Source of the DNA: Actinomucor elegans
Taxonomy: Eukaryota > Mucoromycota > Mucoromycetes > Mucorales > Mucoraceae
DNA: 64,000 nucleotides
Reading direction: 5' to 3'
Assembly (NCBI GenBank): GCA_026027325.1
Contig: JAMSLZ010000015.1
Coordinates: 594,001-658,000 of the forward strand
The position numbers were made by a program, and so were the translations under genes. The notes below the pieces were generated by a model. That model ran no database searches, was not told the origin of the DNA, and worked only from the letters and a program-made list of their open reading frames with translations. Each line of letters starts with the position of its first letter. The stretch's first letter is position 1. Of this stretch, positions 46,502-58,113 are shown in pieces.

Positions 46502-48967
46502 TCAGGCGAATGCCGCTGTCGGGACACAATAAGGAACATTGGTATTAGGACAATCACCGGTAGTTGCTTGAGTACACGAATAACCTTCTGAACAATAAGG
46601 GCTAACAAAATATAAATCGGTTTAATCAACTGAACTGTCCTTGCAAGGATAGGAGAAGTTACTATATTTACCAAGCAAACATGTAGCCAGGACAACCAGA
46701 AGTGGATGAGACAGTAGTAGTAATAGAAGAATAATCCGTAGTAACACTACTAGACACTTTGGGTTAGTTTGTGATAACAAACATGTTTTATGTGTATGTT
46801 TTTATTTTTATTTTTATTTTACGTTGGAGTAGTTCCAGGACAATAGCCTTTAGTAGCAAAAGGGCAAGGTACATTGTATCTAAGACAGGTATCTGGGCAT
46901 TCAGGAGGACTAATAATATATACCATGGTTAGCTTAATACCAAACTAAACCATTGTGAAATACTCTACCATAGGACAAGGATTGCAGGGCAAGCGTCATC
47001 AGGTACGGTTGTAGGCTCGGGCGTTACAAACGAAGGCGTGGGTTTGCCGTGGTGTGGATGATTTGCATGAAAGTCTTGGCCACAGTCTTCGTTTTCATCT
47101 TCTTCTTCTTCATCTGGTTCGTCCTCTGGGCACCAAGGTTGATGTGTAAAAGGACAGGGTGCATTCATGGGATATACACAGTTATTTGGACACTCTTCAG
47201 GACTGTACCAAAAAAAAAAAAAAAATGTATGAGTTATACGCCTTTTTGAGAATGACGAATTCAATATATGTACCATGGCACAATATAAAGCGCACACACA
47301 GTAGGTTTCTCATGTGGCGGTGATGGTGATGGTGGTGTAACGCCTTGTCCTGGTTCTAAAGCAGGGACTGGACACGAAGGCTGATGAGTGTAAGGGCAGC
47401 GCGCTTTCATTGGATATATGCAGCTATCAGGACATGCTTCCGGGCTAAAAAAAAAAGGGGGGGGGGAGTGAAGGAGTCAATTGAAAACATATGAAAGAGT
47501 TCTTTTTTTTTTATTTTTACTTACCATGGCACAATGAACAGGGGGCATACAGTCGGCTCTTCTGTTGGCTTTAGATGGCCTGATGGCACTTTGGAAGGAG
47601 TTGGACACCAAGGCTGATGCGTAAAAGGGCAATTGGCTTCCGTTGGGTAAATACAACTCTCAGGGCACTCTTCAGGGCTATATACAAATACATATCAATA
47701 TGCGGTTTGCAAAGACTTTTTTTTTTTTTTCGCTACCAAGGTACAATAAATAGTGGACATATGATGGGATCTTTGGGTGGTAGCATATCAACTGGTGGTT
47801 GTTTTTTCAAAGAATCTGGACATGAAGGCGGAAGTGTGAAAGGACAAGGTGCATCCATTGGATAAACGCAGCTATCAGGACATTCTTCAGGACTAGGTAA
47901 TACATCAGTCTATATACTTCTCTTTTTTATTATTACAAACTTACCAAGGTACAATGAATAGCGCACATACGATGAGATCTTCTGATGTTTGTGCTCCATC
48001 TAAGTCTGTGGAAGTATTTGGGCACCAAGGTTGAAGTGTGAAAGGACAAGGCGCATCCATTGGATAGATACAAGAGTCAGGACATTCTTCGGGACTATCA
48101 AACAGCAAGCATTAAATCAAACTTTTCTCTATCCAACTAGAATTCTTTTGGGACATACCATGGTATAATGTATTGCGCACAGACAAGAGAATCCTGTCTG
48201 CGAATGATTGTCTTTGCAGAAACATCTCTCTTTTCACGGATACGATGATTTTCACCCACTCCAACATCTTTGTGTTCACCATAAAAGGATCCATCTTCTT
48301 TCACTTCCATGGAAATAGCAGCAATACCCTCAGAAGATGATGGAAGCGATAGCTTCTTCTTCTTGCACACGGCTGGCCCACTTTTTGGGCAGCAGTAGTC
48401 TGCGTCAGGATAATAGCAATCATTAGGACAATCGTCTGGACACGGCGTAAAGGCACAGCGGACAAATGTCCGACAATCGGGTTCACAAACGGGTTCGCCT
48501 ATAAATGGGCAGCAACTAGGACCATTGTATCGACAAGTGAATGGGCATTCTTTTGGACTAATGGATCCAAGCCAAAGTTAGTAACATAAACCCATTTGAT
48601 GAATCGAGAAGGTACTCTCTTTTCTTATTTTTATAGATACCATGGTAATCGTCTTGTCAAACAAAGAATGCCAGAACAATCGAGGGATTGACAGACGGGG
48701 ATACCAGCATTTTCACAACCTCCACTGTCTGGATAAACACAAACCGACCCAAAAGGACAATTTGGACACTTGTATTGCACATCTGGACAGTTTTCTGACG
48801 CGACAATGGGTTCAAAAATGCTATCTACATGTATATATAAATAATGAATTCAGTTTCAATTGATGGGTTATGTACATACTGTTAAGTTCTGGAATAGCAG
48901 TATCTTGCGCTTGTATACCAAGCACTACTGCAGTCGATATCAAAAAGGTGATAGAAATTAGCTTCAT
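46502..48967 (-). CDS. Secreted modular Cys-rich repeat protein
   Basis: 599 aa in eleven exons: 48967-48880, 48824-48641, 48557-48159, 48094-47945, 47892-47737, 47677-47525, 47444-47274, 47202-46969, 46909-46823, 46749-46672, 46601-46502. The signal peptide is MKLISITFLISTAVVLGIQAQ. The body is a string of about eight modules of the form C-P-x-E-C-P-D-S-C-IYPMDAPC-PFTxQPWC-P, joined by Pro/Thr/Asp-rich linkers. Apart from the first and ninth, each intron interrupts a codon after TG, splitting the first Cys of the next module. These are phase 2 introns, as expected from exon duplication. The first intron is phase 1; the ninth splits a Thr codon. No known domain was recognised. It is likely a wall-associated or secreted structural/binding protein. 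Confidence 0.8.
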
Positions 48968-49251
48968 AAAATTGAATTAAAAAAAAAAAAAAAGAGAGAG
49001 AGAGGACGATAAAGAACAATGGTTCTTTTGTATTAATCGATGCATTCCTTGTTTCAGTGATAAACAGATGTTCTTTCTTGCATAATAGTATGTATACTTT
49101 TTAGGGTTTATTTGACCTACTTACACTATTGCGCGTGTTGGCTGCTGGGACGAGTCGCGTAAATTTCAGTTGAAGCGCGACATATTTCCATTTACCGCTT
49201 ATTGGAACCCCTTTCCCTTTTTTTTTGTCCGTTTTTTCTATATACAGCCCA
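48968..49251. promoter_or_regulatory. Divergent promoter, Cys-rich protein / UBE2S-like gene
   Basis: 284 bp between opposing start codons. It holds an A14 run near the Cys-rich start and a polypyrimidine stretch before the E2 ATG. Confidence 0.4.
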
Positions 49252-50086
49252 ATGACTAACTTGTCTTCGAAAGCATTAAAGCAAATTGTCAAAGAGATAC
49301 ATAAATTACAGCAAGATCCACCCGAGGATATACAATTAATTGCTAATGACGAGAACCTGACCGAGATTCAAGCTTGGATCCGTGGCCCAGGTATATAAAA
49401 AGCTGTTCTACTACAAGAGTGCGATTGATTGAACTAACTCAAAAGATTAGATGGCACACCTTACGAAGGTGGTTACTTTAAAGTCAAGCTTGCCATGGGC
49501 GAGAATTTTCCAGATACACCACCTAAAGGCTATTTTGTAACCAAGATCTTCCATCCCAACGTGTCACCTATTGGCGAAATTTGTGTAAATACCCTGAAAA
49601 AGGATTGGAAACCAGAGCTTGGTATTGAACAGGTGTTACTGGTAAAGTTTTGCCCTGAAAATAAAATTTGATAATCAACATGATGGTTATTTATGTAAAT
49701 TAAGATAGACAATCAAGTGTTTATTGATCGTGCCGAATCCAGAATCAGCCTTGAACGAAGAAGCAGGTCGACTCTTGTTGGAGCATTATGATGATTATGC
49801 AAAAAGAGCTCGTTTATATACTTCGATTCAAGCCAAATCGGGCAAGAATGACTTTATGGCTTTATCAAAACACAACCAAGAAAATGATCAAGCAGCCATT
49901 GGATCAGTGAAATCGACAATTGAAACTGGTACTGTGCTCATGCCTTTATCGAACACATCTTCTGCCGTACCACCTACAACAACGACAGGTAAAAAGCGAT
50001 TGAATGAGGAACAGCAAGAGAACAGGGATCAAAAGAAACAGCGCGTCAAAAAGAATGATAAAAAAAAGAGTTTACGAAGGCTTTAA
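49252..50086 (+). CDS. UBE2S: Ubiquitin-conjugating enzyme E2 S
   Basis: An E2 that extends Lys11-linked ubiquitin chains with the anaphase-promoting complex. Three exons give 235 aa: 49252-49390, 49451-49641, 49709-50086. The UBC fold has [15 protein letters not shown], the catalytic Cys in [12 protein letters not shown] and [15 protein letters not shown], then the UBE2S-specific [20 protein letters not shown] ~100-residue basic, disordered tail ends KKKSLRRL. That terminal LRRL is the same docking peptide animal UBE2S uses to bind APC2/APC4, which strongly separates it from other E2s. S. cerevisiae lacks this enzyme. Confidence 0.9.
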
Positions 50087-50113
50087 TCATTATTAGAATA
50101 GTAAATAATAGTA

Positions 50114-50147
<34 letters not shown>

Positions 50148-50172
50148 ATGTATGTATGTATAGGGTGGATTA
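50087..50172. repeat. TA/TG microsatellite
   Basis: A (TA)n tract followed by (TG)n at about 50115-50160, between two convergent genes. Confidence 0.8.
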
Positions 50173-51806
50173 TTATTGTTTCAATGCCTTTGTAATAAAA
50201 TTTGTTAGTTCTTGAGCAGTAGTTGATTTAAGTAACTCTTGTCCTAGATGCAAATCGAGTTCCTATATACTAATTTAGGATCATTTGACTTTGCCTTACG
50301 CCATAGTACTTACAGTAATGACGTCCTTAGCAGTAGGTCGATTGGCAGGGTCATCTTCTAATAACCAAGCTACCAAACCAGTACAGTAGATGGTTGGATA
50401 AGAGTAAGTAAAGGTCGGACTAGGGTCTTCTAATATCTTTGCAAAGACTTTTTCATCATTTTTCATGTTATAATGAGGTGGTACACGGTCCATCATTTCA
50501 ATGATCGTAATACCCAAAGACCATAAATCGACCTTTTCATCATAGGCAGTTTCCCGAATTACTTCAGGTGCCATCCACTAAATGAAAACTGGTTAACAAC
50601 GTACTATCACTATAGGATGATAGCGATAATAATAAGCTCTACCTTGGCTGTACCTAATCTTTCTCGATTAACATGCTTCGTGTTGGTAGCTAATCCAAAA
50701 TCAGCTTATAACATCCTTGGGGGTTAGTTCTCTAACCAATTCAGCCTCTTTTAGTAATATGTACCTAGTTTAATTTCACCATGATGACTTATAAGCAGAT
50801 TTTCGCACTTAATATCACGATGAATGAATCCTTTTGTATGTAAAAACACCAATGCATTCAGTGTTTCGCGGGCGATATAGATGGCATATTCTTCAGGTAA
50901 TCCTCTAGCACATAGTACAGTAAATACGCTACAACGCATCAAATCCATAGCGATCCATACTTGGTTTCGAAAAACAGATACTTCGCGTAATTTAATTAGA
51001 TTGGCATGCCCACTGGACATGATGCGTAGTTCTCGTACAATGGCTGTGCGATAATCTCGATTGCTGTCTAGTTTACACCTCTTTAAAGCTAGTTTTAATG
51101 ATTGGTTACCGTTATTTTTCACTTGTACTTGCACTACAGCGCCATTGACCCTAAATAGACAAGGAGGGGCGGTTTAAGTTGTAATCTTCATAGGATGAAA
51201 GAAAAAAAATTTTTTTTTTTTTACCCAGTGCCTATCTCTTTTGATCCAAAATATCTCGACTTGGGCATTGATACAATATGAATCTTGGGTAATGATTTCT
51301 TGAGGCGTTTCTCGAATGCAGTTTCATCGGTTCGAACAACGGGTGGTAGTGGTAGAGGTGTCCAATTGGAACCAGCAGGTATCCAAGGAGGCTATATATG
51401 TATATATATACATATGAGTAATGCTGATGAAGAAGAAGAGACTCCCCTTTTATATACAGCTCCTACTACTCACTCTTTTAGGTCCAGACTCTGCTTCTTT
51501 CATATTGACAAGAGGTTGATTTGGTTGGTTTGATATAGCTAAGTAAGCCTTACCAAGGATATCTGGTATCTCGCAATGACCAGGCGATCGCCAAATTAAT
51601 GTTGTAGGTTTATTCTATACCGTATATTAAGTCTATCTCTAAACCTTATTGACTCATGTATTCTCTCTTACCGGTTGAGATTTAATTGAATTCGAACCCA
51701 AAGATCTTCTTTTGATGTTCGTCGGTTGTTGTGTTTCTGAACGAGATTTTCTCACTTGTTTGTATTGTTTGTTTGGTACATTCTTTTGGTGAATTGCTGT
51801 AGGCAT
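50173..51806 (-). CDS. Ste20/PAK-like serine/threonine kinase
   Basis: 414 aa, seven exons: 51806-51672, 51614-51474, 51391-51225, 51150-50765, 50704-50643, 50577-50314, 50262-50173. A basic N-terminal extension of about 140 residues precedes the kinase domain. Kinase motifs: glycine loop IGTGVNGAV (split by an intron), catalytic Lys in LALKRC, HRDIKCENLL, ADFGLA (the DFG sits at an exon start), and GTAKWMAPEV with the APE motif. The IKCENLL and MAPEV wording is typical of the Ste20 group. No CRIB or SH3-binding domain is recognised in the N-terminus, so it is not a plain Pak/Cla4. Upstream targets are unknown. Confidence 0.85.
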
Positions 51807-51959
51807 TTATTTATGTAAAAAAAAAAAGAGAAATAAAGAAAAAAAAAAGAAAGAAAGAAAGAGTGAGATATGAACAGTGATATATAACAAAGAAAGAAAG
51901 AAAAAAAAAAGAAAAAGGAAATAGGAGCCTATCTAAAAGAAGTGTTACCGTCTTTTTCT

Positions 51960-52257
51960 TTAAGCTACAATGGGTTGATGATTGATCATTTTTAATGGGT
52001 TTCGCTTGGCCAACATGCTGCGTAACCTCAATGTTGAACCAGGACCGTTGTTGGTAGAGGTGGGTGCTTTTTTCTCTTTCAATTTGGCCATGGAAGTCAG
52101 TGTGGGTCTTGCAATCATTTGTAGTGTGGATTTAAGGTGAGTATTTACGGGTGTGGTGCTATGTATAGGTTTATTTACTGAAGAAGGCTTCTTATTGGTG
52201 GTAACTGTCAAACAGTTGCGTTGTTTGGTCATCTATGATGTAGGTATGAGTGAATTA

Positions 52258-52291
<34 letters not shown>

Positions 52292-53198
52292 TGTATAATG
52301 TTACTTACTTTTCTAGTTTCCTCGCGGTCTAATATGGTAATGATATCCTTGCCGTTGATCAGCAAAGGTTGATTTCTAGTATAGGATTTATATAATACAG
52401 CTTGTTTTTTCATTTCGTCAGCCAGCTATTTGGGATGGATTAGTATATATGAATCGATACATTCCCTAATATTACATACCTGTTTGGCTTTATCTACGGA
52501 CTTGTGCTTCAATAATTTGGTTCGGTATTTAAATTGGTTTTGTACATTGATAGCTACAGCTTTTGCTAAATCGAGATCTACAAAGGCCTTTTGCAGCACT
52601 TTTATATCATCTGACATGATGGTAAATATGTGCTTACAGGTCGATTTATGCATAATTTTTTTTTTTTACCTTTTTCATAAGCATGGATAGATGCACCATG
52701 GTTTAAATCCATTAAAATGCAGCGAATTTTTTCCAATAATATCTCTTTTTCGGTCTATTGCACTGATTAGAAAAAAAAAGAATAACAAAGGGGGTTATAC
52801 TTGCCGAATACTCATCCTCAATAGAATAGAGTCGATAAGCAGATTGAATTGCAGAATCCAGTGTTGCTTCTGCATGTAATAGTTTCGTGTCTTGTTGACC
52901 TGTACTGTTTACAACGTCTTTCAAAACTGTTTCAATTTGTTCTGTGCCATTTTCGACATTAGTCAAAACTTGATCGATCAATTTCAACTCGTGTATAATC
53001 TCGTTCAATTCAGCTGTCTTGCATGTCAACAAGGACCTCAAATTGATTATAGTTTCTGTGCCCTTAAAAAACAAGTTTGTTATAAGCGTGTTTTTCAACT
53101 TGTTTCTATATTACCTGATCAAGTTTCTTGAGTAGTTGCTGAACTACTTTATCATTACAACTAAATTCATTCATCTCATTACTATTATTCATAGGCAT
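51960..53198 (-). CDS. Coiled-coil protein of unknown function
   Basis: 315 aa, six exons: 53198-53115, 53062-52805, 52754-52670, 52610-52480, 52425-52309, 52232-51960. The first ~200 residues are helical heptads (ELNEIIHELKLIDQVLTNVE, KAFVDLDLAKAVAINVQNQF); a basic Ser/Thr/Pro tail follows (STPVNTHLKSTLQMIARP). The second intron uses a GC donor (GCAAGT at 52804). The layout recalls small kinetochore or spindle-pole coiled-coil subunits, but no family signature was found, so no function is assigned. Confidence 0.6.
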
Positions 53199-53364
53199 AT
53201 TTTAACAATAAGAATGTATTATATACATTCAATGAAAAAATAAAGAAAAAAAAAAGAAGAAAAGCAAAAAAAAACATTAAATTTATTATGTTATATACCC
53301 CTAGAGGCCCATTTTGTGCTACAGGTTTATCATAATAAACAAATAGTTTCATCTTTTTTTTTTC

Positions 53365-54047
53365 TTAAGGTTTTTGGCCCTTGGCAGACTTGCAAGGCTT
53401 TGGTATAGGTGCATCCGAAGGAATAGGATCATGTAAAACGCGTCCAATTTTGTGATACTTGTGATGCCTCTCGTAAAACTTTTTCCAGTGATCAATACCC
53501 TTGAGTTGGTCTGCAGATAAACCTCGGACATCATGCGTTAAGTGGTCCTCAAAACATCCAGTCACATAAGCTCGAGCTGCGTCTTTACCAGCAAAGTGAT
53601 GGTAGCTACCTCCTCTACCATACCAACCACCGCCTTCTGTCACATCATACACATCGCCACTATACAACAGTCAATGAATATTGTATCTGCTGGAATACTT
53701 TGCAAAAAAAAAAAAAAAAAAAAAAAATACTTACTCGATGGCTAAATAGATGGGTTGTTTGGGATCCGTACCATCATACTTTAGTAATTCTGCTTCGGTA
53801 AACACTCTCTCTTTATGCTATACATGCATATACAAGTAAGTTACGCATTATAATCATGGAAGTGAGATATACTTGCTGGAATGTATGTATGAATGTTGGT
53901 CCATTTACCACGATATCCCCAAGTCCAAGATTCTGTAATCAAATAAGAACCGAGGAAAAAGAACAGGAGCATCCACGAAAATACAATGAGCCCTTGGCTC
54001 AACAACGAAGTCTTTTTTTCAACAGGTTTTTCTGTCTGTGTTGCCAT
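53365..54047 (-). CDS. Membrane-anchored cytochrome-b5-like (MAPR) protein
   Basis: 181 aa, three exons: 54047-53873, 53810-53735, 53659-53365. Residues ~18-38 (GLIVFSWMLLFFFLGSYLI) form one membrane helix. A cytochrome-b5-type fold of the MAPR subtype follows: FTEAELLKYDGTDPKQPIYL, AIDGDVYDVTEGGGWYGRGG, SYHHFAGKDAARAYVTG. The b5 axial His pair (HPGG) is replaced, as in PGRMC/neudesin-type MAPR proteins, which bind heme through Tyr. MAPR members support sterol and P450 chemistry in fungi (Dap1). The second-exon junction requires an AAAG acceptor, the least certain boundary. Confidence 0.75.
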
Positions 54048-56251
54048 ATTGTGTTAAAAAAGAGAGAGACGTTATCTGATCAAAAAAAAAAAAAAAAAAA
54101 AAGGTATGTAGGTGCAGTGCTTTAATCCAATAGCCGATTTAATTTTAATTTTTGCCTATTATCCAAAAAATAATTAAAAAAAAGCCAAGGTCGAGGCAAC
54201 CTTCAGGCACATTTATCCGGAGTTTTAATTATGGCTTGCGTGACGATTGTGATTCTGGCCAATAAAAACATGTATCATTGACGCTGCTGCTGCTGCATTC
54301 CAAGTGGCACTATTTCACACGATACTTAACCAATCATAGTCGCTTACAAATTCCAAAGGTTAACCCTGAAGGGGGGGGTTCAATGTAAACTCCGAAACAA
54401 CATTTTCTTATGCTGTCCTTATTGAAGGTATCAGCTTTAATTGTCCATGCTTTAGAGTGTATTATTATATTTTACTAGAAATATAATACTTGATTGATTA
54501 TCACATAAAAACAAAACTTTAACAGTATTTATTTCAAAAATTGTACTATATTTTCTAGCCAGGTACAATGTGATATTCACATCATTCAAAGTATGATTAA
54601 ATTCTTTGCGCATCTCATTATTCACATGTTAGGTTAAAATAAATGTGACTTTGGAATGGCTCCCAGGGTGTTCTATTTCAACGTTTCATCTACCAATGAA
54701 TTGATGAGATTATAATATTATCAATTTTCATTGGCTGTTAGTAGTTTAGCCAATGGTTCTTTGAGTCTAGCTTGGCACCTGCTTAATACTATCCCTCCTT
54801 CTTTACTTTTATGCCCAGTTTTTCTTTGCTCTCCAATAATAATCACAACCTTCTGAGGACTTATAATAAGCCAAAGCTTTCTCCTTTACTAAAAAAAACT
54901 GTTTTTAACGACAATAAACTATCAATCCAAACATTAGATTTTAATTTCATTATTTACTTTTTTTTTTATAAATCTAATCATAACTTACGGTTTTGCTATT
55001 GAAAAAAGCATGTAAAAAAATCAATTTATATGTTATTTAGTATATCGAGCCTATACTATTGATACACCAAATACTTAAAGTTTCCTTTTTATGCTCTACA
55101 AAAGAAAAAAAAAAAAGATTGGAAATTTTTGACCTAGAATTTTGCATTGATAGGGAGATATTGACAATGACAAATAATACTATAAATACCGAAAAAGACA
55201 CATCAATGTACCGTTATAGCTCGCTAATAGCTAAATAGTGTTTACTCTGACGATTCCATCTCTGTTTAAAGTGGATGACAACTCAAATCTTACTCGTTTA
55301 TGATTGTTAGCAGAACAGTAATATATACGTTGGGTTATGCAAAAGAAAGATTGCAGTATGAACCATGCCTCTGATGTATCTTTAGTAGTGTTAAAAGGAG
55401 AGAAAAAAATGCGCGAAATTGTAAACTTTTTTTTTTTCACTTGGTGTTGGTTGTCGACGATTGAATATTAATTTCAGAAGCTTTGGTGCTGTTTTCAAAA
55501 GCAAACTATTAATGATAGATACAACATGTTTCGATGTTTTCTTCAGCTGAGAAGGTTATTATTTACAACAGATGGGTTTTTTAGATTTCGTAGGAGTTGC
55601 AGCAATACTTCAACAATTTTATATACAGTAAAAACCCAAGAAAAACTATTTGAGCATATTTCCTGTAGTATTTAACTTACGCTATGAATAGATTTTGCCT
55701 TTAAAATGTTGTTGTCATTCTCTCTATATATAAAAAGGTCATTTTAACTAGCCTTTGGTCAATTTTGGTTTAATCTAGTAACAGTTACATATTTAAAATG
55801 AGCTATTGAGTTTGTTGATACCATTGATGAACTGTGCAGTATAGCCAATTTGTTACACTCGCCAATAATTCATTTGTATTTCATTTCATGAACGAATGGA
55901 TTAATAGATCTCGGAGCCGATCTCAGTTTGATAAGGCAATGGATTAGTGCTACTTGTTCAGAATGAGCTGCTTCAACTGATTTAGACCTTCAGAAAACTT
56001 GTACAAGGAAGGAAAAGGTATTTATTTCGGTGTAATTGTATACTAGAAAACCACTTAGTACTCTACATCTATTTTCAAACCTTTTACATATGATTTAATG
56101 AATGCATCATTCGATCATATAGTTCAGGAACAAAAGGAGGGGAAAGCCTAAAGAAAAAAAAAGAAGAGGTGAAGGGGGGGATAAATCTCTAAAATTGTTT
56201 ATTATGCTGGATTATGGGATTTTGGTATTTAAATAAAATGAGATGGCGTAT
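54048..56251. other. Intergenic region, about 2.2 kb
   Basis: AT-rich spacer with poly-A/poly-T tracts (for example about 54081-54102) and no recognisable exon. It lies between the start of the MAPR gene and the 3' end of the Ldb17-like gene. Confidence 0.5.
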
Positions 56252-57814
56252 TTACACTAGATGATGCTGTTGTTTTTCTTGAATCTTTTTGCACACTTCT
56301 TTACGCGTCATGACAGCCGATATTTCATCCACGCCCTCATCATCTTCAGGTGTAGTCGGAGCAGTAGATGAAGAAGATGAAGAAGATGACAAAGTGGATG
56401 TATGAGACAGATTGGGTGAGTTACTATTATCTCTATACCAATTCACCTGTAAGCCACATAGCTTTTCCCACCAGTCTTGCAAGATACGTTTCACCAATCG
56501 TTTGGTGGTAGAGTTGACCTTTCTTTGCATGCCTGGGTTCAATAGAGCTTGTAGTGTCTTGTAGGTTTCCTGTTTCTTGTAAGGCCTTGTACGAAGTTGA
56601 GTGTTTTGAAGCAAAGGTTCCAAAACACGTAAATAAGCATCACGAAGCTATTTTGTAAAATTGTAAATGTCTCATGTATAAAGTTTGCAGTTAGTTGTGT
56701 CCTTACAGTTTGTGATTCTTTTGTATCACCGAGATCACATAATTCTCTTAATGTGATATCAACCAATACATATAGATCGTTTGTATAAAAGTATTCATAG
56801 AGCGATTGCGTTGTGAATATGCCATACAGTAGCTTCAATATGAGCATTTGAATGCACGTATCATCTAATTAGAAATCAGTAAACATCGTATATCTACATG
56901 AAGAAATAGAACTTACTAGATCTATTTAGCATAAATATCAGATTGGCACTAAACGTATCTGATGTGCCAATTCTTTGAGACAATACATCCAATACAAGAT
57001 TCTCGTTCAATCCAGACATCATGTACTGTTCATTCAATACCATTATCAAGCGGATGACATCATAATTGAAAGATTCCTCAGCATCACCACGTGTTTCTTC
57101 CACCAGATCTAAGAATTGGTTTATCATGGAAGTATCTAATAAACCTATAGAGAACGTGTTTTTTTAGACTAGAATCAAATGTATGGAGTCATCATGCTGT
57201 ACCTAGATCTTGTTTTTCTACTTTGGCTAGTTTACACATTTCAAATAAGAGAGCAAAAGAGGCACTTAATATCCTGTAACAATCATAGAAACCAAGTCGA
57301 ACTTCGGTCATAATCTTACAAAAGAGGCGATTCTTTCGTTGATGGATGGATTCCAACAGGATAAAATCCATCCACCTTGGTTCGTCTTTACCTGCATACA
57401 GCAGTAAGCTATAAGAAACCAATAACTCGGTCTTGTCTTGCGATACCAGTGCATGCGCATTTAAGATGTGTGCTAAAACCACTGTACTGAAATCGAGACA
57501 TACTTTGGAATCAATCAATTTGTACGCTACTTGGGCAAACTCGACTGAACTTTTCAGGAATTCCTCTGCAACAACATTTAATTTTTTTTAATGTATCACT
57601 TTTTAGGTGTCCTTACGTTGGTATCGAACAAGAAATCGAATATACTGTGTAGTGATTCTCTGCACATCTTGCTCATTGGCATAAGGTCGATTAAGAACCT
57701 CATCCAACTCTGTTTGTTCTATTAGTGTCGTTTTAAAATAACCCACTGCCATATATTACCGGCATAAAAGCTCTCGATGTTATCAAAATAGTATTCTATC
57801 GTATCATCGTCCAT
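56252..57814 (-). CDS. Ldb17/SPIN90-family actin regulator
   Basis: 433 aa, six exons: 57814-57760, 57718-57617, 57565-57203, 57144-56917, 56864-56707, 56647-56252. An all-helical armadillo-like protein (DUF2013/SPIN90 leucine-rich domain). The signature stretch is LLYGIFTTQSLYEYFYTNDL, then YVLVDITLRELCDLGD and LRDAYLRVLEPLLQNTQLR. Members (Ldb17 in budding yeast, Dip1 in fission yeast, SPIN90 in animals) start linear actin filaments through Arp2/3 at endocytic sites. The acidic/Ser-rich C-terminal tail (SSSSSSS) is poorly conserved. Confidence 0.83.
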
Positions 57815-58113
57815 GGCAATGCAATGTAAAAAGAAAAAAAGAAAAACAAAGTGGGAAAAAAGAGGGTATTTTCCAGTTTGTTTGATTTCTCGGTGTTTGC
57901 ACTCCGGCAAATTGAATCTCCGTCCGTTTTTTTTTTCTTCCAGACTGTATATATAATCTTGCCCCAGTTCGTTTTCTACCTTTTCTTTCTTTCCCTCTCT
58001 CTCTCTCTTTCCCTCTTTCTCTCTTTTTTCTTTTTACTATAATAGCATCAGCAAAGTAGCCTGAAGCTCAACTCTTATTGAACTTTTTTTAAAAAAGGTG
58101 TATCGACACAATA
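57815..58113. promoter_or_regulatory. Divergent promoter, Ldb17-like / Sur2-like
   Basis: About 300 bp between opposing ATGs. It contains a long CT-rich run (about 57975-58035) just before the Sur2-like gene; such tracts are common in fungal promoters. Confidence 0.45.

Noticed and set aside
46500..48970. Tandem repeats as a possible CRISPR or satellite array
   Set aside because: The repeats are coding modules with introns between them, not identical spacers-and-repeats.
55231..55440. 69-codon minus frame in the 54-56 kb gap
   Set aside because: No domain, no splice context; a random frame.
54048..56251. Possible missing gene in the 2.2-kb gap
   Set aside because: Frames are short, lysine/phenylalanine-rich and not joined by in-phase splice sites.
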